64,000 bases of DNA, taken from the NCBI GenBank assembly GCA_019163375.1, contig JAFLKK010000016.1:1-64000 (forward strand), read 5' to 3'. Each line of letters begins with the position of its first letter. Within the stretch, counting starts at the first letter, position 1. This DNA is from Paludibacter sp. GTDB lineage: Bacteria > Bacteroidota > Bacteroidia > Bacteroidales > Paludibacteraceae. The notes under the pieces were generated by a model, which saw only the letters and a list, made by a program, of their open reading frames with translations, was not told where the DNA came from and searched no databases. Below are positions 28,973 to 37,930 of this stretch, in pieces. The position numbers and the translations under genes are program-made.

Positions 28973-28980
28973 ATTTTTTA

Positions 28981-28988
28981 CAAAGATA
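28981..28988 (-). promoter_or_regulatory. -7 promoter element (TATCTTTG) of the metal-efflux operon
   Basis: TATCTTTG on the minus strand ends 8 nt before the ATG at 28972. A start about 7 nt downstream would give a leader of only a few bases, so translation may be nearly leaderless. Confidence 0.55.
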
Positions 28989-29051
28989 CGAGAATTATAA
29001 ATAATCCGATTTTTTTTTGCAAATTTTTTAGATATATGTCTGTTTATATTG

Positions 29052-29059
29052 TAAATTTG
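29052..29059 (+). promoter_or_regulatory. -7 promoter element (TAAATTTG) of the DUF3298-type lipoprotein gene
   Basis: TAAATTTG matches TAnnTTTG and lies 28 bp before the ATG at 29088. It is divergent from, and about 65 bp away from, the metal-operon promoter. Confidence 0.5.
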
Positions 29060-29087
29060 TTCCGTAAATAAAATAAAGTATTTGATT

Positions 29088-29936
29088 ATGAAAAAGCAAA
29101 CTATTCTACTATCATTAAGCATTTTAGCCTCATCAATGTTTTTCTCCTGCAAACAAAATACAGTAAAAACGGAAGAAAAAGATTATACAAGAAAATGCTT
29201 TTTAACCTCCGACACCACTAAAGGAGCCTTAAATGTGGATATTCACGTTGAAATTCCCGTTGCATTTGCCGATAAAAAGGTTCTGGATTCCATTCGCGCA
29301 ACGATTATTTCAAATTTATTTGGCGACGATTTTATTGCACACCCCAACGATTCCCTTGTTTTATTATTTACAAATAGTTTGCAAGCCGATTACAGAGATA
29401 ACAATGCCCCTCTGGTAAATTCATTAGATAGTGCCAGTAAGTATTCATTCAACAATGAACACACAGTTGAAGGATTTAGTTTATTGAGCGACAAAAAAAT
29501 ATACTCATATGGGATTGACAGATACGTATTTATGGGTGGTGCTCATGGATTAAGCAATCGTAATTATTTCAATTTCGATTTAAAAACAGGAAAGCTCATC
29601 ACTGAAAAAGAGCTGTATGTTGCCAACTACCAAACAGCATTGTCCGAACTGATCAAAACACGCATTATCGAGGAAAGTAAGGAAGCAAAAGGAAAAGATG
29701 CCGATCCGATTATGAATATGGAAGACACCGATTTTTGGACGGAGGCGATTAAACCCAATGGCAACTTTTATATTACCGACGAAAGCATTAATTATGTGTT
29801 CAATCCTTACGAAATAGCGCCTTACTATATGGGACAAACTGAGGTAACTATTCCTTTCGGTAGAATCAGAAATATTTTAAAACCGAACAGTATTGTTCAA
29901 TACCTTGCCGACAAACAATTAAACAGCAACAAATAA
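29088..29936 (+). CDS. DUF4163/DUF3298 (RsiV-like) lipoprotein
   Basis: The product is 282 aa from the ATG at 29088. A lipoprotein signal is present (MKKQTILLSLSILASSMFFSC, Cys21). The N-terminal half matches the DUF4163-type region, and the C-terminal half has DUF3298 features: YSYGIDRYVFMGGAHGLSNR, FDLKTGKLITEKEL, then FYITDESINYVFNPYEIAPYY and a late VTIPF. DUF3298 is the RsiV domain that binds lysozyme in Firmicutes; function in Bacteroidota is not established. It is divergent from the metal operon and is followed by a nitroreductase gene 45 bp away. Confidence 0.8.
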   Translation: MKKQTILLSLSILASSMFFSCKQNTVKTEEKDYTRKCFLTSDTTKGALNVDIHVEIPVAFADKKVLDSIRATIISNLFGDDFIAHPNDSLVLLFTNSLQADYRDNNAPLVNSLDSASKYSFNNEHTVEGFSLLSDKKIYSYGIDRYVFMGGAHGLSNRNYFNFDLKTGKLITEKELYVANYQTALSELIKTRIIEESKEAKGKDADPIMNMEDTDFWTEAIKPNGNFYITDESINYVFNPYEIAPYYMGQTEVTIPFGRIRNILKPNSIVQYLADKQLNSNK

Positions 29937-29981
29937 ACCACATACAGTTACTTCACTATTTCGAAGAGGCAACATAGATAT

Positions 29982-30509
29982 ATGAACACATTCACCGAAC
30001 TATTAAAGACACGCAGAAGCATCCGCAAATACCTGACAAAAGCGGTGGAACCTGAAAAAATCAAACAAATCGTGTCTGCGGCTTTAATGTCACCGGCTTC
30101 AAAACGAAGTAATCCATGGGAATTTATCGTAGTTCAGGATGCCGCTATATTGGCCGAATTAGCAGATAGCCGACCGCACGGATCTCAATTACTGGCAGAT
30201 GCTCCACTGGGTATTGTTGTTATTGCCGACACTACCAAGAGTGACGTTTGGATTGAAGATGCATCAATTGCTGCCATCATCATTCAACTTCAGGCACATG
30301 ATTTAGGACTGGGTAGTTGCTGGGTACAAGTATACAAACGCGATAAAGACGAAAGTACAACTACTGAAGCGTTTGTGCGTCAACTGTTAGGTATCCCATC
30401 GCATTATGCTGTACTTAACGTTGTTTCTATTGGCTATCCAAACGAAGAACGCAAAGCATTTGACATGGAAAAATTGGCGTTTGATAAGGTTCACACCGAA
30501 ATGTTTTAA
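29982..30509 (+). CDS. Nitroreductase family FMN-dependent oxidoreductase
   Basis: The product is 175 aa, typical for the compact nitroreductase group. The FMN-phosphate segment is at the start (LLKTRRSIRKYL), followed by ALMSPASKRSNPWEFIVV. The middle carries DASIAAIIIQLQAHDLGLGSCWVQV, and GYPNEERKAF closes the fold. These enzymes use NAD(P)H to reduce nitro, quinone or related groups; the natural substrate cannot be read from sequence. Confidence 0.88.
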   Translation: MNTFTELLKTRRSIRKYLTKAVEPEKIKQIVSAALMSPASKRSNPWEFIVVQDAAILAELADSRPHGSQLLADAPLGIVVIADTTKSDVWIEDASIAAIIIQLQAHDLGLGSCWVQVYKRDKDESTTTEAFVRQLLGIPSHYAVLNVVSIGYPNEERKAFDMEKLAFDKVHTEMF

Positions 30510-30591
30510 ATTTACGGTTCTCAAATCGGGATATAATTAGTAATTAGCAATGACAAAAACTAATTATGTGTTATTTATCAATAATTCTATC

Positions 30592-30599
30592 TATTTTTG
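30592..30599 (+). promoter_or_regulatory. -7 promoter element (TATTTTTG)
   Basis: Matches TAnnTTTG, 73 bp before the ATG at 30672. Its position argues against an upstream start at 30597 for the membrane protein. Confidence 0.45.
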
Positions 30600-30671
30600 T
30601 ATCAACTTAAATTTGTAAATTCACACCACGTACTACGAACAACTTTCTATCCATCTACCTATTATAAAAAT

Positions 30672-30992
30672 ATGGCTACAAAAAAAAATGATAATCGTTT
30701 AGCATGGGGAGTAACCCTTTTGGTGTTTGGCTGTTTATTTTTAATTCGCCAACTTCACATTATGCCGGCTGAATTAGCAAATATCGTCTTCGATTTTAAA
30801 AACTACCCTTTAATTATCGGCATAATATTTTTACTCTGCCACTCCAATAAAAATATCGGATTTGTATTGATTGCAGTCGGATTACTGTTTCGCCTATCCG
30901 ATATAATTCATTGGACAAGAAATGTTTCTGATTTTATCTGGCCTGTTCTGCTAATTACCGCTGGAGCACTTTTGGTTTTTCGAAAGAAATAG
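30672..30992 (+). CDS. Small LiaI/LiaF-like membrane protein
   Basis: From the ATG at 30672 the protein is 106 aa. A charged start (MATKKNDNRLAWG) is followed by about four hydrophobic segments, with a Trp-Pro-containing last pair (DFIWPVLLITAGALLVF). This is the layout of LiaI/LiaF-like (DUF5668-type) transmembrane regions, often linked to envelope-stress responses. The family call is tentative because the sequence is short. Confidence 0.6.
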   Translation: MATKKNDNRLAWGVTLLVFGCLFLIRQLHIMPAELANIVFDFKNYPLIIGIIFLLCHSNKNIGFVLIAVGLLFRLSDIIHWTRNVSDFIWPVLLITAGALLVFRKK

Positions 30993-31037
30993 CGGTCATT
31001 GCTCTATTGCTAATTTAACTTTAGACAACTATATTTT

Positions 31038-31889
31038 ATGAAAGCAGTAATTATTGGTTCAGGTAATGTGGCCACACATTTGGCGTTGGCTTTTCAGAAA
31101 AAAGGAATTATCATAAGTCAGGTTTACAGCCGAACTTCGGCCAATGCTGAGCTTTTAGCCCAAAAACTCAACACTTCTTTCACCACCCACACATCAGGTA
31201 TTGATAGAAACGCTGACATCTATATTTACGCTCTGAAAGATAGTTCATTTCTAAATCTTCTAAAGAGATTTGACCTTCCGAAAGCCATACATATTCACAC
31301 TTCGGGCAGCATCCCCATGAAAGATTTTTATGGATATACCGAAAGATATGGCGTTTTTTATCCGCTACAAACTTTTTCCATAAATAAAGAAATTGATTTT
31401 AGTAATGTGCCCATTTGCATTGAAGCCAACAGTGAAAAGTTAGAAAACGAACTGATTGAACTCGCCAAATTACTCACAACTAAAACATATATTCTAAGTT
31501 CGGAACAACGTAGAAGAGTACACCTGGCAGCCGTTTTTGCTTGCAATTTCACAAACTACATGTACGACATAGCCCACGACATTGTTTTGGGAGCAGGAAT
31601 CGAATTCGACATTCTCAAACCATTGATTATGGAAACTGCCGACAAAATAAATACATTACCACCAAGAGAAGCACAAACCGGGCCCGCTATCCGGTACGAC
31701 GAAAATATTATAAACAAGCATCTTATCATGCTTGATAATAGAAAAAACTGGAAAACAATTTATAAAAAACTGACTAAATATATTCACGCCAGACACGCGA
31801 AGAACAAAGATGAGGGTTTCTTCAAAAAAGGCGTTAACATACTAATGAAAAAAGCAAGATATATTATTGCAAAATTCAAAAAACAATGA
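31038..31889 (+). CDS. Rossmann-fold + DUF2520 protein
   Basis: The product is 283 aa. The N-terminus is an NAD(P)-type Rossmann fold (MKAVIIGSGNVATHLALAF), and YGVFYPLQTF marks the linker region. The C-terminal half is a DUF2520 helical domain with RRRVHLAAVFACNFTNYMY. It resembles ProC and F420-dependent reductases, but the substrate is unknown. A basic tail (KKGVNILMKKARYIIAKFKK) follows. It overlaps the start of the UbiA-like gene by 4 bp, so the two are translationally coupled. Confidence 0.85.
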   Translation: MKAVIIGSGNVATHLALAFQKKGIIISQVYSRTSANAELLAQKLNTSFTTHTSGIDRNADIYIYALKDSSFLNLLKRFDLPKAIHIHTSGSIPMKDFYGYTERYGVFYPLQTFSINKEIDFSNVPICIEANSEKLENELIELAKLLTTKTYILSSEQRRRVHLAAVFACNFTNYMYDIAHDIVLGAGIEFDILKPLIMETADKINTLPPREAQTGPAIRYDENIINKHLIMLDNRKNWKTIYKKLTKYIHARHAKNKDEGFFKKGVNILMKKARYIIAKFKKQ

Positions 31890-32872
31890 CTCAATACCTA
31901 AAACTTATCAGGCTTCAAAACCTTCTTTTTATAGCTCTCATTCAATTTTTAATGAGTGAAGTGGTGATAGTGCCTATTCTGCAAGCTTTTGGGTTTGATA
32001 CGGGGTTTGATGCTCTCAAATTATGCCTGCTAATTAGCTCAACAGTATTAATTGCTGCCGGAGGGTATATTTTAAACGATTATTTTGATATAAAAATTGA
32101 CATCATCAACAGACCAACGAAACAAATTGTTGGAAGTAAAATACCAAGACGTACTGCCATGCTTTTGCATCAGGTTCTTACAGGCGTGGGTGTTTTTTCA
32201 GGTCTGCTATTGGCCTTTTTCGCACACAGTTTTACGCTGGCATTTATTTATATCGTCGTTCCCGGTTTGTTGTGGTTCTACTCAGCAAGCTATAAGCGCC
32301 AGTTCATTATTGGTAATTTGGTTATTGCTTTTGTAGCAGGACTTACTGTCTTAATCGTTGGCATTGCACAATTGGCTTTTTTGCAAAAAGAATACGGACG
32401 GCTCATTTTCGAAACTCCAATTCCCCGACAGTTTTATGGTTGGATTGGTGGCTTTGCACTTTTCTCTTTTCTTTGTACATGGGTTCGGGAAATTATCAAA
32501 GACCTTGAAGACGAAAAAGGAGACAGAGAAATGGAGTGCAGAACTATGGCAATAAAATGGGGAACTTCCAAAACTAAAATAGTCATATATGCACTAGTAA
32601 CATTAACTATTTCAACACTTTACATCTTCGATTCATTTCTAATTCCTTTCGAAGGGAGTCTTACTACACGTTACATTTTTTGGGGACTAACACTACCGTT
32701 TGGAGCATTGGCTTATTTGATTTACGCTGCTAAAACTCCCGGGGACTATCATCAAGCTTCTACGCTTACAAAATTTATAATGGTTATTGGAGTGTGTTAC
32801 AGCTTCATTTTTTACTATTTGCAGGCCAAAGCTTTTGGAATTAGCCTGTTCAATATTTTCACCGTAAAATAA
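31886..32872 (+). CDS. UbiA-family prenyltransferase, geranylgeranylglycerol-phosphate geranylgeranyltransferase-like
   Basis: A 328-aa integral membrane protein with about eight helices. Both Asp-rich metal/pyrophosphate motifs of the UbiA superfamily are intact: NDYFDIKIDIINRP near residue 64, and EIIKDLEDEKGDREME near residue 205. Bacteroidota members are usually labelled geranylgeranylglycerol-phosphate geranylgeranyltransferase, but the real prenyl acceptor is uncertain. It is coupled to the DUF2520 gene by a 4-bp overlap and followed by maf. Confidence 0.85.
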   Translation: MTQYLKLIRLQNLLFIALIQFLMSEVVIVPILQAFGFDTGFDALKLCLLISSTVLIAAGGYILNDYFDIKIDIINRPTKQIVGSKIPRRTAMLLHQVLTGVGVFSGLLLAFFAHSFTLAFIYIVVPGLLWFYSASYKRQFIIGNLVIAFVAGLTVLIVGIAQLAFLQKEYGRLIFETPIPRQFYGWIGGFALFSFLCTWVREIIKDLEDEKGDREMECRTMAIKWGTSKTKIVIYALVTLTISTLYIFDSFLIPFEGSLTTRYIFWGLTLPFGALAYLIYAAKTPGDYHQASTLTKFIMVIGVCYSFIFYYLQAKAFGISLFNIFTVK

Positions 32873-32957
32873 ACGACTAATATTTCTTAATCAAAATACT
32901 AATTTGGTTAGTTCGTGGTTTAATACACACAACTAAAATTCTATCAACATTTTATAT

Positions 32958-33542
32958 ATGCTTTCACATCTAAAAAACTATAATATAATTCTGGCTTCAC
33001 AATCTCCCCGTCGTCAAGAACTTTTAAGCGGACTGAATATTCCTTTCGAAGTGAAAGTTATTGACGTGGAAGAAACCTATCCCCGCGAACTTGTCGGCGT
33101 AGACATCCCTATGTATCTGGCTGAAAAAAAGGCAAACGCTTACAAAGATATTATGGATGACAATACCTTATTAATAACTGCTGACACCATTGTTTGGCAC
33201 GAGGGTAAAGTGTACAATAAACCAAAGGATAAGGTCGAGGCAACTGCTATGCTCAAAGCATTATCAGGCAAAACACACCAGGTAATTACCGGAGTGTGCT
33301 TATGTACAAAAACGAAGCGTAAAGTGTTTCACGTTATGTCCGAAGTTCGGTTTGCAAGACTTAGCCCTCAGGAAATTAGCTATTATTTAGAAAATTATGA
33401 TCCATACGACAAAGCCGGCGCTTATGGCGTACAGGAATGGATTGGTTATATAGGTGTTGAATTTATCGAAGGCTCCTACTTCAACGTGATGGGCTTGCCC
33501 ATTCAACGATTATACAATGAACTAAAACGTTGGAAAGTTTAA
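32958..33542 (+). CDS. maf: Maf-family nucleotide pyrophosphatase
   Basis: The product is 194 aa. The Maf signature is present at the start (IILASQSPRRQELL), with TADTIVW in the middle and YDPYDKAGAYGVQEWIG later. Maf proteins hydrolyse (d)TTP, UTP or modified nucleotides and limit their incorporation. The gene ends at a hairpin that separates it from the convergent mntH. Confidence 0.93.
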   Translation: MLSHLKNYNIILASQSPRRQELLSGLNIPFEVKVIDVEETYPRELVGVDIPMYLAEKKANAYKDIMDDNTLLITADTIVWHEGKVYNKPKDKVEATAMLKALSGKTHQVITGVCLCTKTKRKVFHVMSEVRFARLSPQEISYYLENYDPYDKAGAYGVQEWIGYIGVEFIEGSYFNVMGLPIQRLYNELKRWKV

Positions 33543-33543
33543 A

Positions 33544-33578
33544 AAACGGGAGAGGGTATTATCTACCCATCTCCGTTT
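33544..33578. terminator. Bidirectional terminator between maf and mntH
   Basis: AAACGGGAGAGGGTA pairs, with two small bulges, with TACCCATCTCCGTTT across a short loop. An A run on one side favours termination of mntH on the minus strand. Confidence 0.7.
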
Positions 33579-34836
33579 AAAAGAAACTGACAAATAAGGC
33601 AATATTCAACACGGTTACCAAACCGCCCAGCGAATAAAGCAGAATTTTTGACCCTGTTGAGTTTTTATATTTGCCCATAACTTTTTCTGACGAAGTAAGA
33701 TAGACTTGCAGAAAAATAGTGAATGGTAATTGAATACTCAAGATCATTTGAGAGAATATAAGACCTTTAAAAGGATTGGGAATAATATAAATAATACCCA
33801 ACGCCAAAATCAACGAGATAGCTACACCCATACGCGAGTGATTATCTTTTATGTCATAGGGTTCCTTATACATTCCAGCAAATATACTCCCCGCTGCCAT
33901 TCCTGAAGTGATAGTCGATGCCACCCCCGCAAACAATAACGCAACTGCAAATACTACTGCGGCATTATTGCCTAGCAATGGTACTAATAAATGATTTGCT
34001 TGCTGCAACTCCGACACTGGAGTTTTCGTTCTGAAAAAAGTAGCTGCAGCCAACAATATCATGGCACTATTTATAGCCCAACCGATAAGCATTGAAACCA
34101 ATGTATCCAAAAATTCATACCGTAGCTGCTTTTTAATAACCTTTTCGTTTTGGCGGTTCCATTGCCTGCTTTGAATAACTTCGGAGTGTAGAAACAAATT
34201 ATGAGGCATTACAACAGCTCCCAGCACACTCATTATCACTATCATGGAGCCAGGAGGAAAACTTGGCGTTACCCAACCATACACAGCGCTATTCCAATCG
34301 ATGTTTACCAGCGACAATTCATACAAAAAGGATAAACCAATAACCGACACAAAAGCAATGATCCACTTTTCAATAAGTTTATATGAATTGGTATAAAGCA
34401 TTATAAACACAAAAATAGTGACTAATAACGCTCCGGCTCTAATGGGAATGTTGAATAACATATTAAGAGCTATCCCACCACCCAGTATTTCGGCCAGGGA
34501 GGTAGATATAGAAGCTAGCATAGCCGACGAAAGCAGCATTTTCGAATACCTTGGTTTAAGATGTGTAGCTGCAGCTTCCGACAAACAAAGTCCGGTAGCA
34601 ATGCCTAAGTGAGCAACGTTATGTTGCAGAAAAATAAGCATGATGGTCGATAGAGTAACCATCCACAGCAACGCATATCCATAATCGGCACCTGCTGCCA
34701 GGTTCGATGCCCAATTTCCCGGATCAATAAACCCCACTGTTACAAGTAATCCGGGGCCAATAAATTTAAAAATTTCTAAACCGCCATATTTCGGCTTATA
34801 TGATTTATTATCTATGTTTTTAAAAAGTTTGAACAT
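33577..34836 (-). CDS. mntH: Nramp-family divalent metal transporter
   Basis: The product is 419 aa with about eleven predicted membrane helices. Both Nramp metal-site motifs are present: DPGNWASNLAAGADYGY in helix 1 and VVMPHNLFLHS in helix 6. The family imports Mn2+ or Fe2+ with protons. No regulator gene is adjacent. A terminator separates it from the upstream permease, so it has its own promoter in the 34837-34872 gap. Confidence 0.92.
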   Translation of the reverse strand: MFKLFKNIDNKSYKPKYGGLEIFKFIGPGLLVTVGFIDPGNWASNLAAGADYGYALLWMVTLSTIMLIFLQHNVAHLGIATGLCLSEAAATHLKPRYSKMLLSSAMLASISTSLAEILGGGIALNMLFNIPIRAGALLVTIFVFIMLYTNSYKLIEKWIIAFVSVIGLSFLYELSLVNIDWNSAVYGWVTPSFPPGSMIVIMSVLGAVVMPHNLFLHSEVIQSRQWNRQNEKVIKKQLRYEFLDTLVSMLIGWAINSAMILLAAATFFRTKTPVSELQQANHLLVPLLGNNAAVVFAVALLFAGVASTITSGMAAGSIFAGMYKEPYDIKDNHSRMGVAISLILALGIIYIIPNPFKGLIFSQMILSIQLPFTIFLQVYLTSSEKVMGKYKNSTGSKILLYSLGGLVTVLNIALFVSFF

Positions 34837-34872
34837 ATATAGTTTTTGTAGATTTTATTAATAATTTCAAAT

Positions 34873-34909
34873 AAAAAACGTTGTCTAATATAATTAAACA
34901 ACGTTTTTT
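34873..34909 (-). terminator. Terminator of the amino acid permease gene
   Basis: A stem of AAAAAACGTTGT with ACAACGTTTTTT around an AT loop, about 33 bp after the permease stop. Confidence 0.8.
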
Positions 34910-34941
34910 GTTTCTTAATGTTCGGAGATAATTCGAACTTC

Positions 34942-36402
34942 TTACTCCCTATTTTTTCTTTTTAGTCGGGCATGACTATGTTTACGCCCATACATAAAAT
35001 AGATTGCAAAACCGATCACCATCCAACCGATTAACCGTATCCATGTATCGAGTGGCAAAGCAGCCATTTGAGCAAAACAAACCACTGCTCCAAGTATCGG
35101 AACAACAGGAACCCATGGTGTTTTAAATCCACGTACCGCATCCGGTTCCGATTTGCGCAAAAGAATGATACCGACCGAAACAATAACAAATGCTAGTAAA
35201 GTACCGATAGAAACCATTTCGCCCAATAAACCAATAGGAAAAAAACCTGCAAAAAAAGCAGCAACACCACCCGTTACAATGGTTGTAACATGCGGAGTTT
35301 TAAATTTTGGGTGAGTTTTAGCAAAGCTTTTCCATAATAATCCGTCGCTCGCCATAGTAAAGAATACACGCGACTGACCTAACAAAAGTACCAGCACCAC
35401 AGAACTTAAACCGGCAATAGCACCAATTTTTATAATCGGACGTAACCAGGCTAAACTGGGTCCTGCACTATTTATTGCCAATGCTATTGGAGCTTCAACA
35501 TTCAAAAATTTATAATTCAAAATACCTGTCAATACTAAGCTTACGCCTATATACAAAATGGTACAAATAAGCAACGAGAAAAGAATTCCACGAGGCACAT
35601 CGCGTTTCGGATTAATAGCTTCCTGAGAAGTCGTAGATACCGCATCGAAGCCAACGTACGCAAAAAACACAACAGCAGCACCTGTCAAAACACCCAACCA
35701 ACCAAAATGGCCATCTACCGTACGCTCAGGAACAAATGGGGTCCAATTGGCAACATCTATATGCGAAATACCAAAACCGATAAACAGAAGAATAACGGTT
35801 ACTTTTATCAACACAATAATGTTATTGAATTTAGCTGATTCCTTAATCCCAACAACCAATAATGTAGTCATTAATACAACAATAAAAATGGCCGGAAAAT
35901 TAATAATATTACCCGACATATGTAAGCCCGTGGTGTCGTAAACGAACGGACTTTGCGATATAGAAGCTGGAATTACAATTCCAAAATCGGCTAAAAAACT
36001 CGTCACATATCCAGCCCAACCAACAGCTACAGTTGCCGAACCGAAAAGATATTCCAAAATCAAATCCCAACCAATAATCCATGCAACAAATTCACCCATA
36101 GTAGCGTAGCCGTAAGTATACGCACTACCTGAAACAGGAATCATAGATGCAAATTCGGCATAACAGAGTCCGGCCAGCAAACAACCAAACGCAGAAATGA
36201 CAAATGATAATGCTACTGCCGGTCCGGCATGTGTTGCTGCCGCCGTACCTGTTAACACAAAAATCCCGGCACCAATTACACACCCTACTCCTAACAACGT
36301 AAGATTTAGCGCACTTAAATGTCGTTTTAAACCGTTGTGATTACTATCAGCCTGCTCTTCAAGCTCCGCGAGCGTTTTTCTAATAAATAAGTCTTTATAC
36401 AT
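34942..36402 (-). CDS. APC-family amino acid permease (cationic amino acid transporter-like)
   Basis: From the ATG at 36402 the protein is 486 aa with about twelve helices. Residues GVGCVIGAGIFVLTGTAA form the substrate-binding helix 1 of APC permeases. PVSGSAYTYGYATMGEFVAWIIGWDLILEY and FFAYVGFDAVSTTSQEAINP follow, as in CAT/YfnA-type permeases. An upstream start at 36492 is unlikely because a promoter element lies at 36490-36497 and the family begins near RKTLAELEEQ. Confidence 0.9.
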   Translation of the reverse strand: MYKDLFIRKTLAELEEQADSNHNGLKRHLSALNLTLLGVGCVIGAGIFVLTGTAAATHAGPAVALSFVISAFGCLLAGLCYAEFASMIPVSGSAYTYGYATMGEFVAWIIGWDLILEYLFGSATVAVGWAGYVTSFLADFGIVIPASISQSPFVYDTTGLHMSGNIINFPAIFIVVLMTTLLVVGIKESAKFNNIIVLIKVTVILLFIGFGISHIDVANWTPFVPERTVDGHFGWLGVLTGAAVVFFAYVGFDAVSTTSQEAINPKRDVPRGILFSLLICTILYIGVSLVLTGILNYKFLNVEAPIALAINSAGPSLAWLRPIIKIGAIAGLSSVVLVLLLGQSRVFFTMASDGLLWKSFAKTHPKFKTPHVTTIVTGGVAAFFAGFFPIGLLGEMVSIGTLLAFVIVSVGIILLRKSEPDAVRGFKTPWVPVVPILGAVVCFAQMAALPLDTWIRLIGWMVIGFAIYFMYGRKHSHARLKRKNRE

Positions 36403-36489
36403 AAATAAAATGAAGTGTAGTAGCAAAGAAAAACTATTCACTTTGATAGTAATAATTGCCTTTTGCTTTATAAGTGATATATTTTGACG

Positions 36490-36497
36490 CAAATTTA
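36490..36497 (-). promoter_or_regulatory. -7 promoter element (TAAATTTG) of the permease gene
   Basis: TAAATTTG on the minus strand gives a predicted start near 36483 and an 80-nt leader to the ATG at 36402. Confidence 0.5.
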
Positions 36498-36569
36498 GGC
36501 ATTTTCATTCAATTGTCAACTACACTAGCCTGTTATATACAAAGAAAATTTTCAGCAATCGCTAAATAA

Positions 36570-36602
36570 AAAGGGTCATCCAGCATTGCCGAATAACCCT
36601 TT
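36570..36602 (-). terminator. Terminator after the gyrA-TPR unit
   Basis: AAAGGGT and ACCCTTT form a stem with a long loop. A T run follows on the minus strand, about 30 bp after the TPR stop. Confidence 0.7.
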
Positions 36603-36630
36603 CCAAAAAATGTAAATAAATGAGTTCTGA

Positions 36631-37854
36631 TTACATTGCGTCAATTTCTTTTTTGATAGCTTCGAAATCAGCATCCATTTTCAATCTGTAATATAAGTTT
36701 TTGAGTGTTTTTTTGTACTCAACTTCTTTTGGGTTCAATTCTGCTGCTTTTTTGAAGAAAGGCACAGATTGTTTAAACACTTCTTCAATTTTCTTTACTT
36801 CAGCATTATACGTTTTCACATCTTTGATTGTATTAGCAATTTCAGCCATTTTAACAGCTCTATTGTAATAAAGACGACCTTTACCTGCATGAGCTTCAGC
36901 CAATGTTGGATCTAACTCAATGGCTTTATCAAATGCAGCAATTGCAGCATCAGTATTACCCAATGATTCATCCAAATTACCTTTCACAAAGCGATATTGT
37001 GCCATTTTAGGTTCACGCTCAATAGCAGTATTCAAATACACCAAAGCATCTGCAGATTTGCCACTATAAATCAATTGATTGATCAGATTTTGTAAAAACC
37101 ATGCTTCCGAAGGGAATTTTTCAAATCCTTCTTTAAGTGCTTTTACATAATTCACTGTATCTTTCATGGCATAATATTGCTCGTATAACAGTTGGTAAAC
37201 AGTCAATGTTTCGTAATTTTCGCTCTTCAAACTGTTCAACAATGCTAAAGCTTTGTCATTCTTGCTCGCATTTTTAGCAGCAATAGCGGCATAATACTTA
37301 ATCATTTTATACGAAGAGTCTGTCATCGAAATTTCATTATTCATCAATGGCAATTTTGGGATTTCCAAATAAGTTTCAAAGACCTGCAATGCACCTTCAT
37401 AATTTTTCTTATCGTAAAGAGTTGCTCCGTAAGAAATTAGGTTTTGAGGCACTTTGTAGTAATCTGTCAAACTTGCTTTGATATCTTTTGCAAATTTAGG
37501 TTTTACTTTACCTTTTGCATCTGGCAATTTGTCTAGTTTAATAGCTTCCAAATAATAAGCATACGACTCTAAAATAGCTTTTCCTTTTACATCAGCGTCA
37601 AATGGTTGCGCTAACACAGCTTTTTGGTACAAAAGATCATTTTCTTTGTTTCCAATTAATCCGGCTACGAACCATGTTTCAGCAAGGTTTTTAGTAGTTG
37701 AATCCTGCAATGCAAGTTTAATCGCTTCGCGTGCACCGGCAAAATCCGGATTTTCCATTAAAGCTTTATTTTTTGCTTTCGAAACATTGGCTTTCTGTGC
37801 AAAAGTAAATGTAAAGCTTATCACCAAAATCAGGGATAAAATAAGTTTTTTCAT
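36631..37854 (-). CDS. Secreted or periplasmic TPR protein downstream of gyrA
   Basis: The product is 407 aa. A signal peptide (MKKLILSLILVISFTFTFAQ) is followed by TPR-like helical repeats along most of the length. The clearest is NTDAAIAAFDKAIELDPTLAEAHAGKGRLYYNRA near residue 300, with KPVS-like ELNPKEVEYKKTLKNLYYRL near the end. TPR proteins are scaffolds, and the partner is unknown. It follows gyrA by 76 bp on the same strand with no terminator between, so it is probably co-transcribed. Confidence 0.85.
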   Translation of the reverse strand: MKKLILSLILVISFTFTFAQKANVSKAKNKALMENPDFAGAREAIKLALQDSTTKNLAETWFVAGLIGNKENDLLYQKAVLAQPFDADVKGKAILESYAYYLEAIKLDKLPDAKGKVKPKFAKDIKASLTDYYKVPQNLISYGATLYDKKNYEGALQVFETYLEIPKLPLMNNEISMTDSSYKMIKYYAAIAAKNASKNDKALALLNSLKSENYETLTVYQLLYEQYYAMKDTVNYVKALKEGFEKFPSEAWFLQNLINQLIYSGKSADALVYLNTAIEREPKMAQYRFVKGNLDESLGNTDAAIAAFDKAIELDPTLAEAHAGKGRLYYNRAVKMAEIANTIKDVKTYNAEVKKIEEVFKQSVPFFKKAAELNPKEVEYKKTLKNLYYRLKMDADFEAIKKEIDAM

Positions 37855-37930
37855 GATGAGTAATATTAATGTTAGTAGTTTTTATTTAATAAGTAAACAG
37901 GCATCATCTTGCCTGTTTACTCTTTTTGAT

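Noticed and set aside
28972-29152. 60-residue N-terminal extension of the Cys/His protein
   Set aside because: It begins at a TTG inside the divergent gene and precedes the promoter element at 28981-28988.
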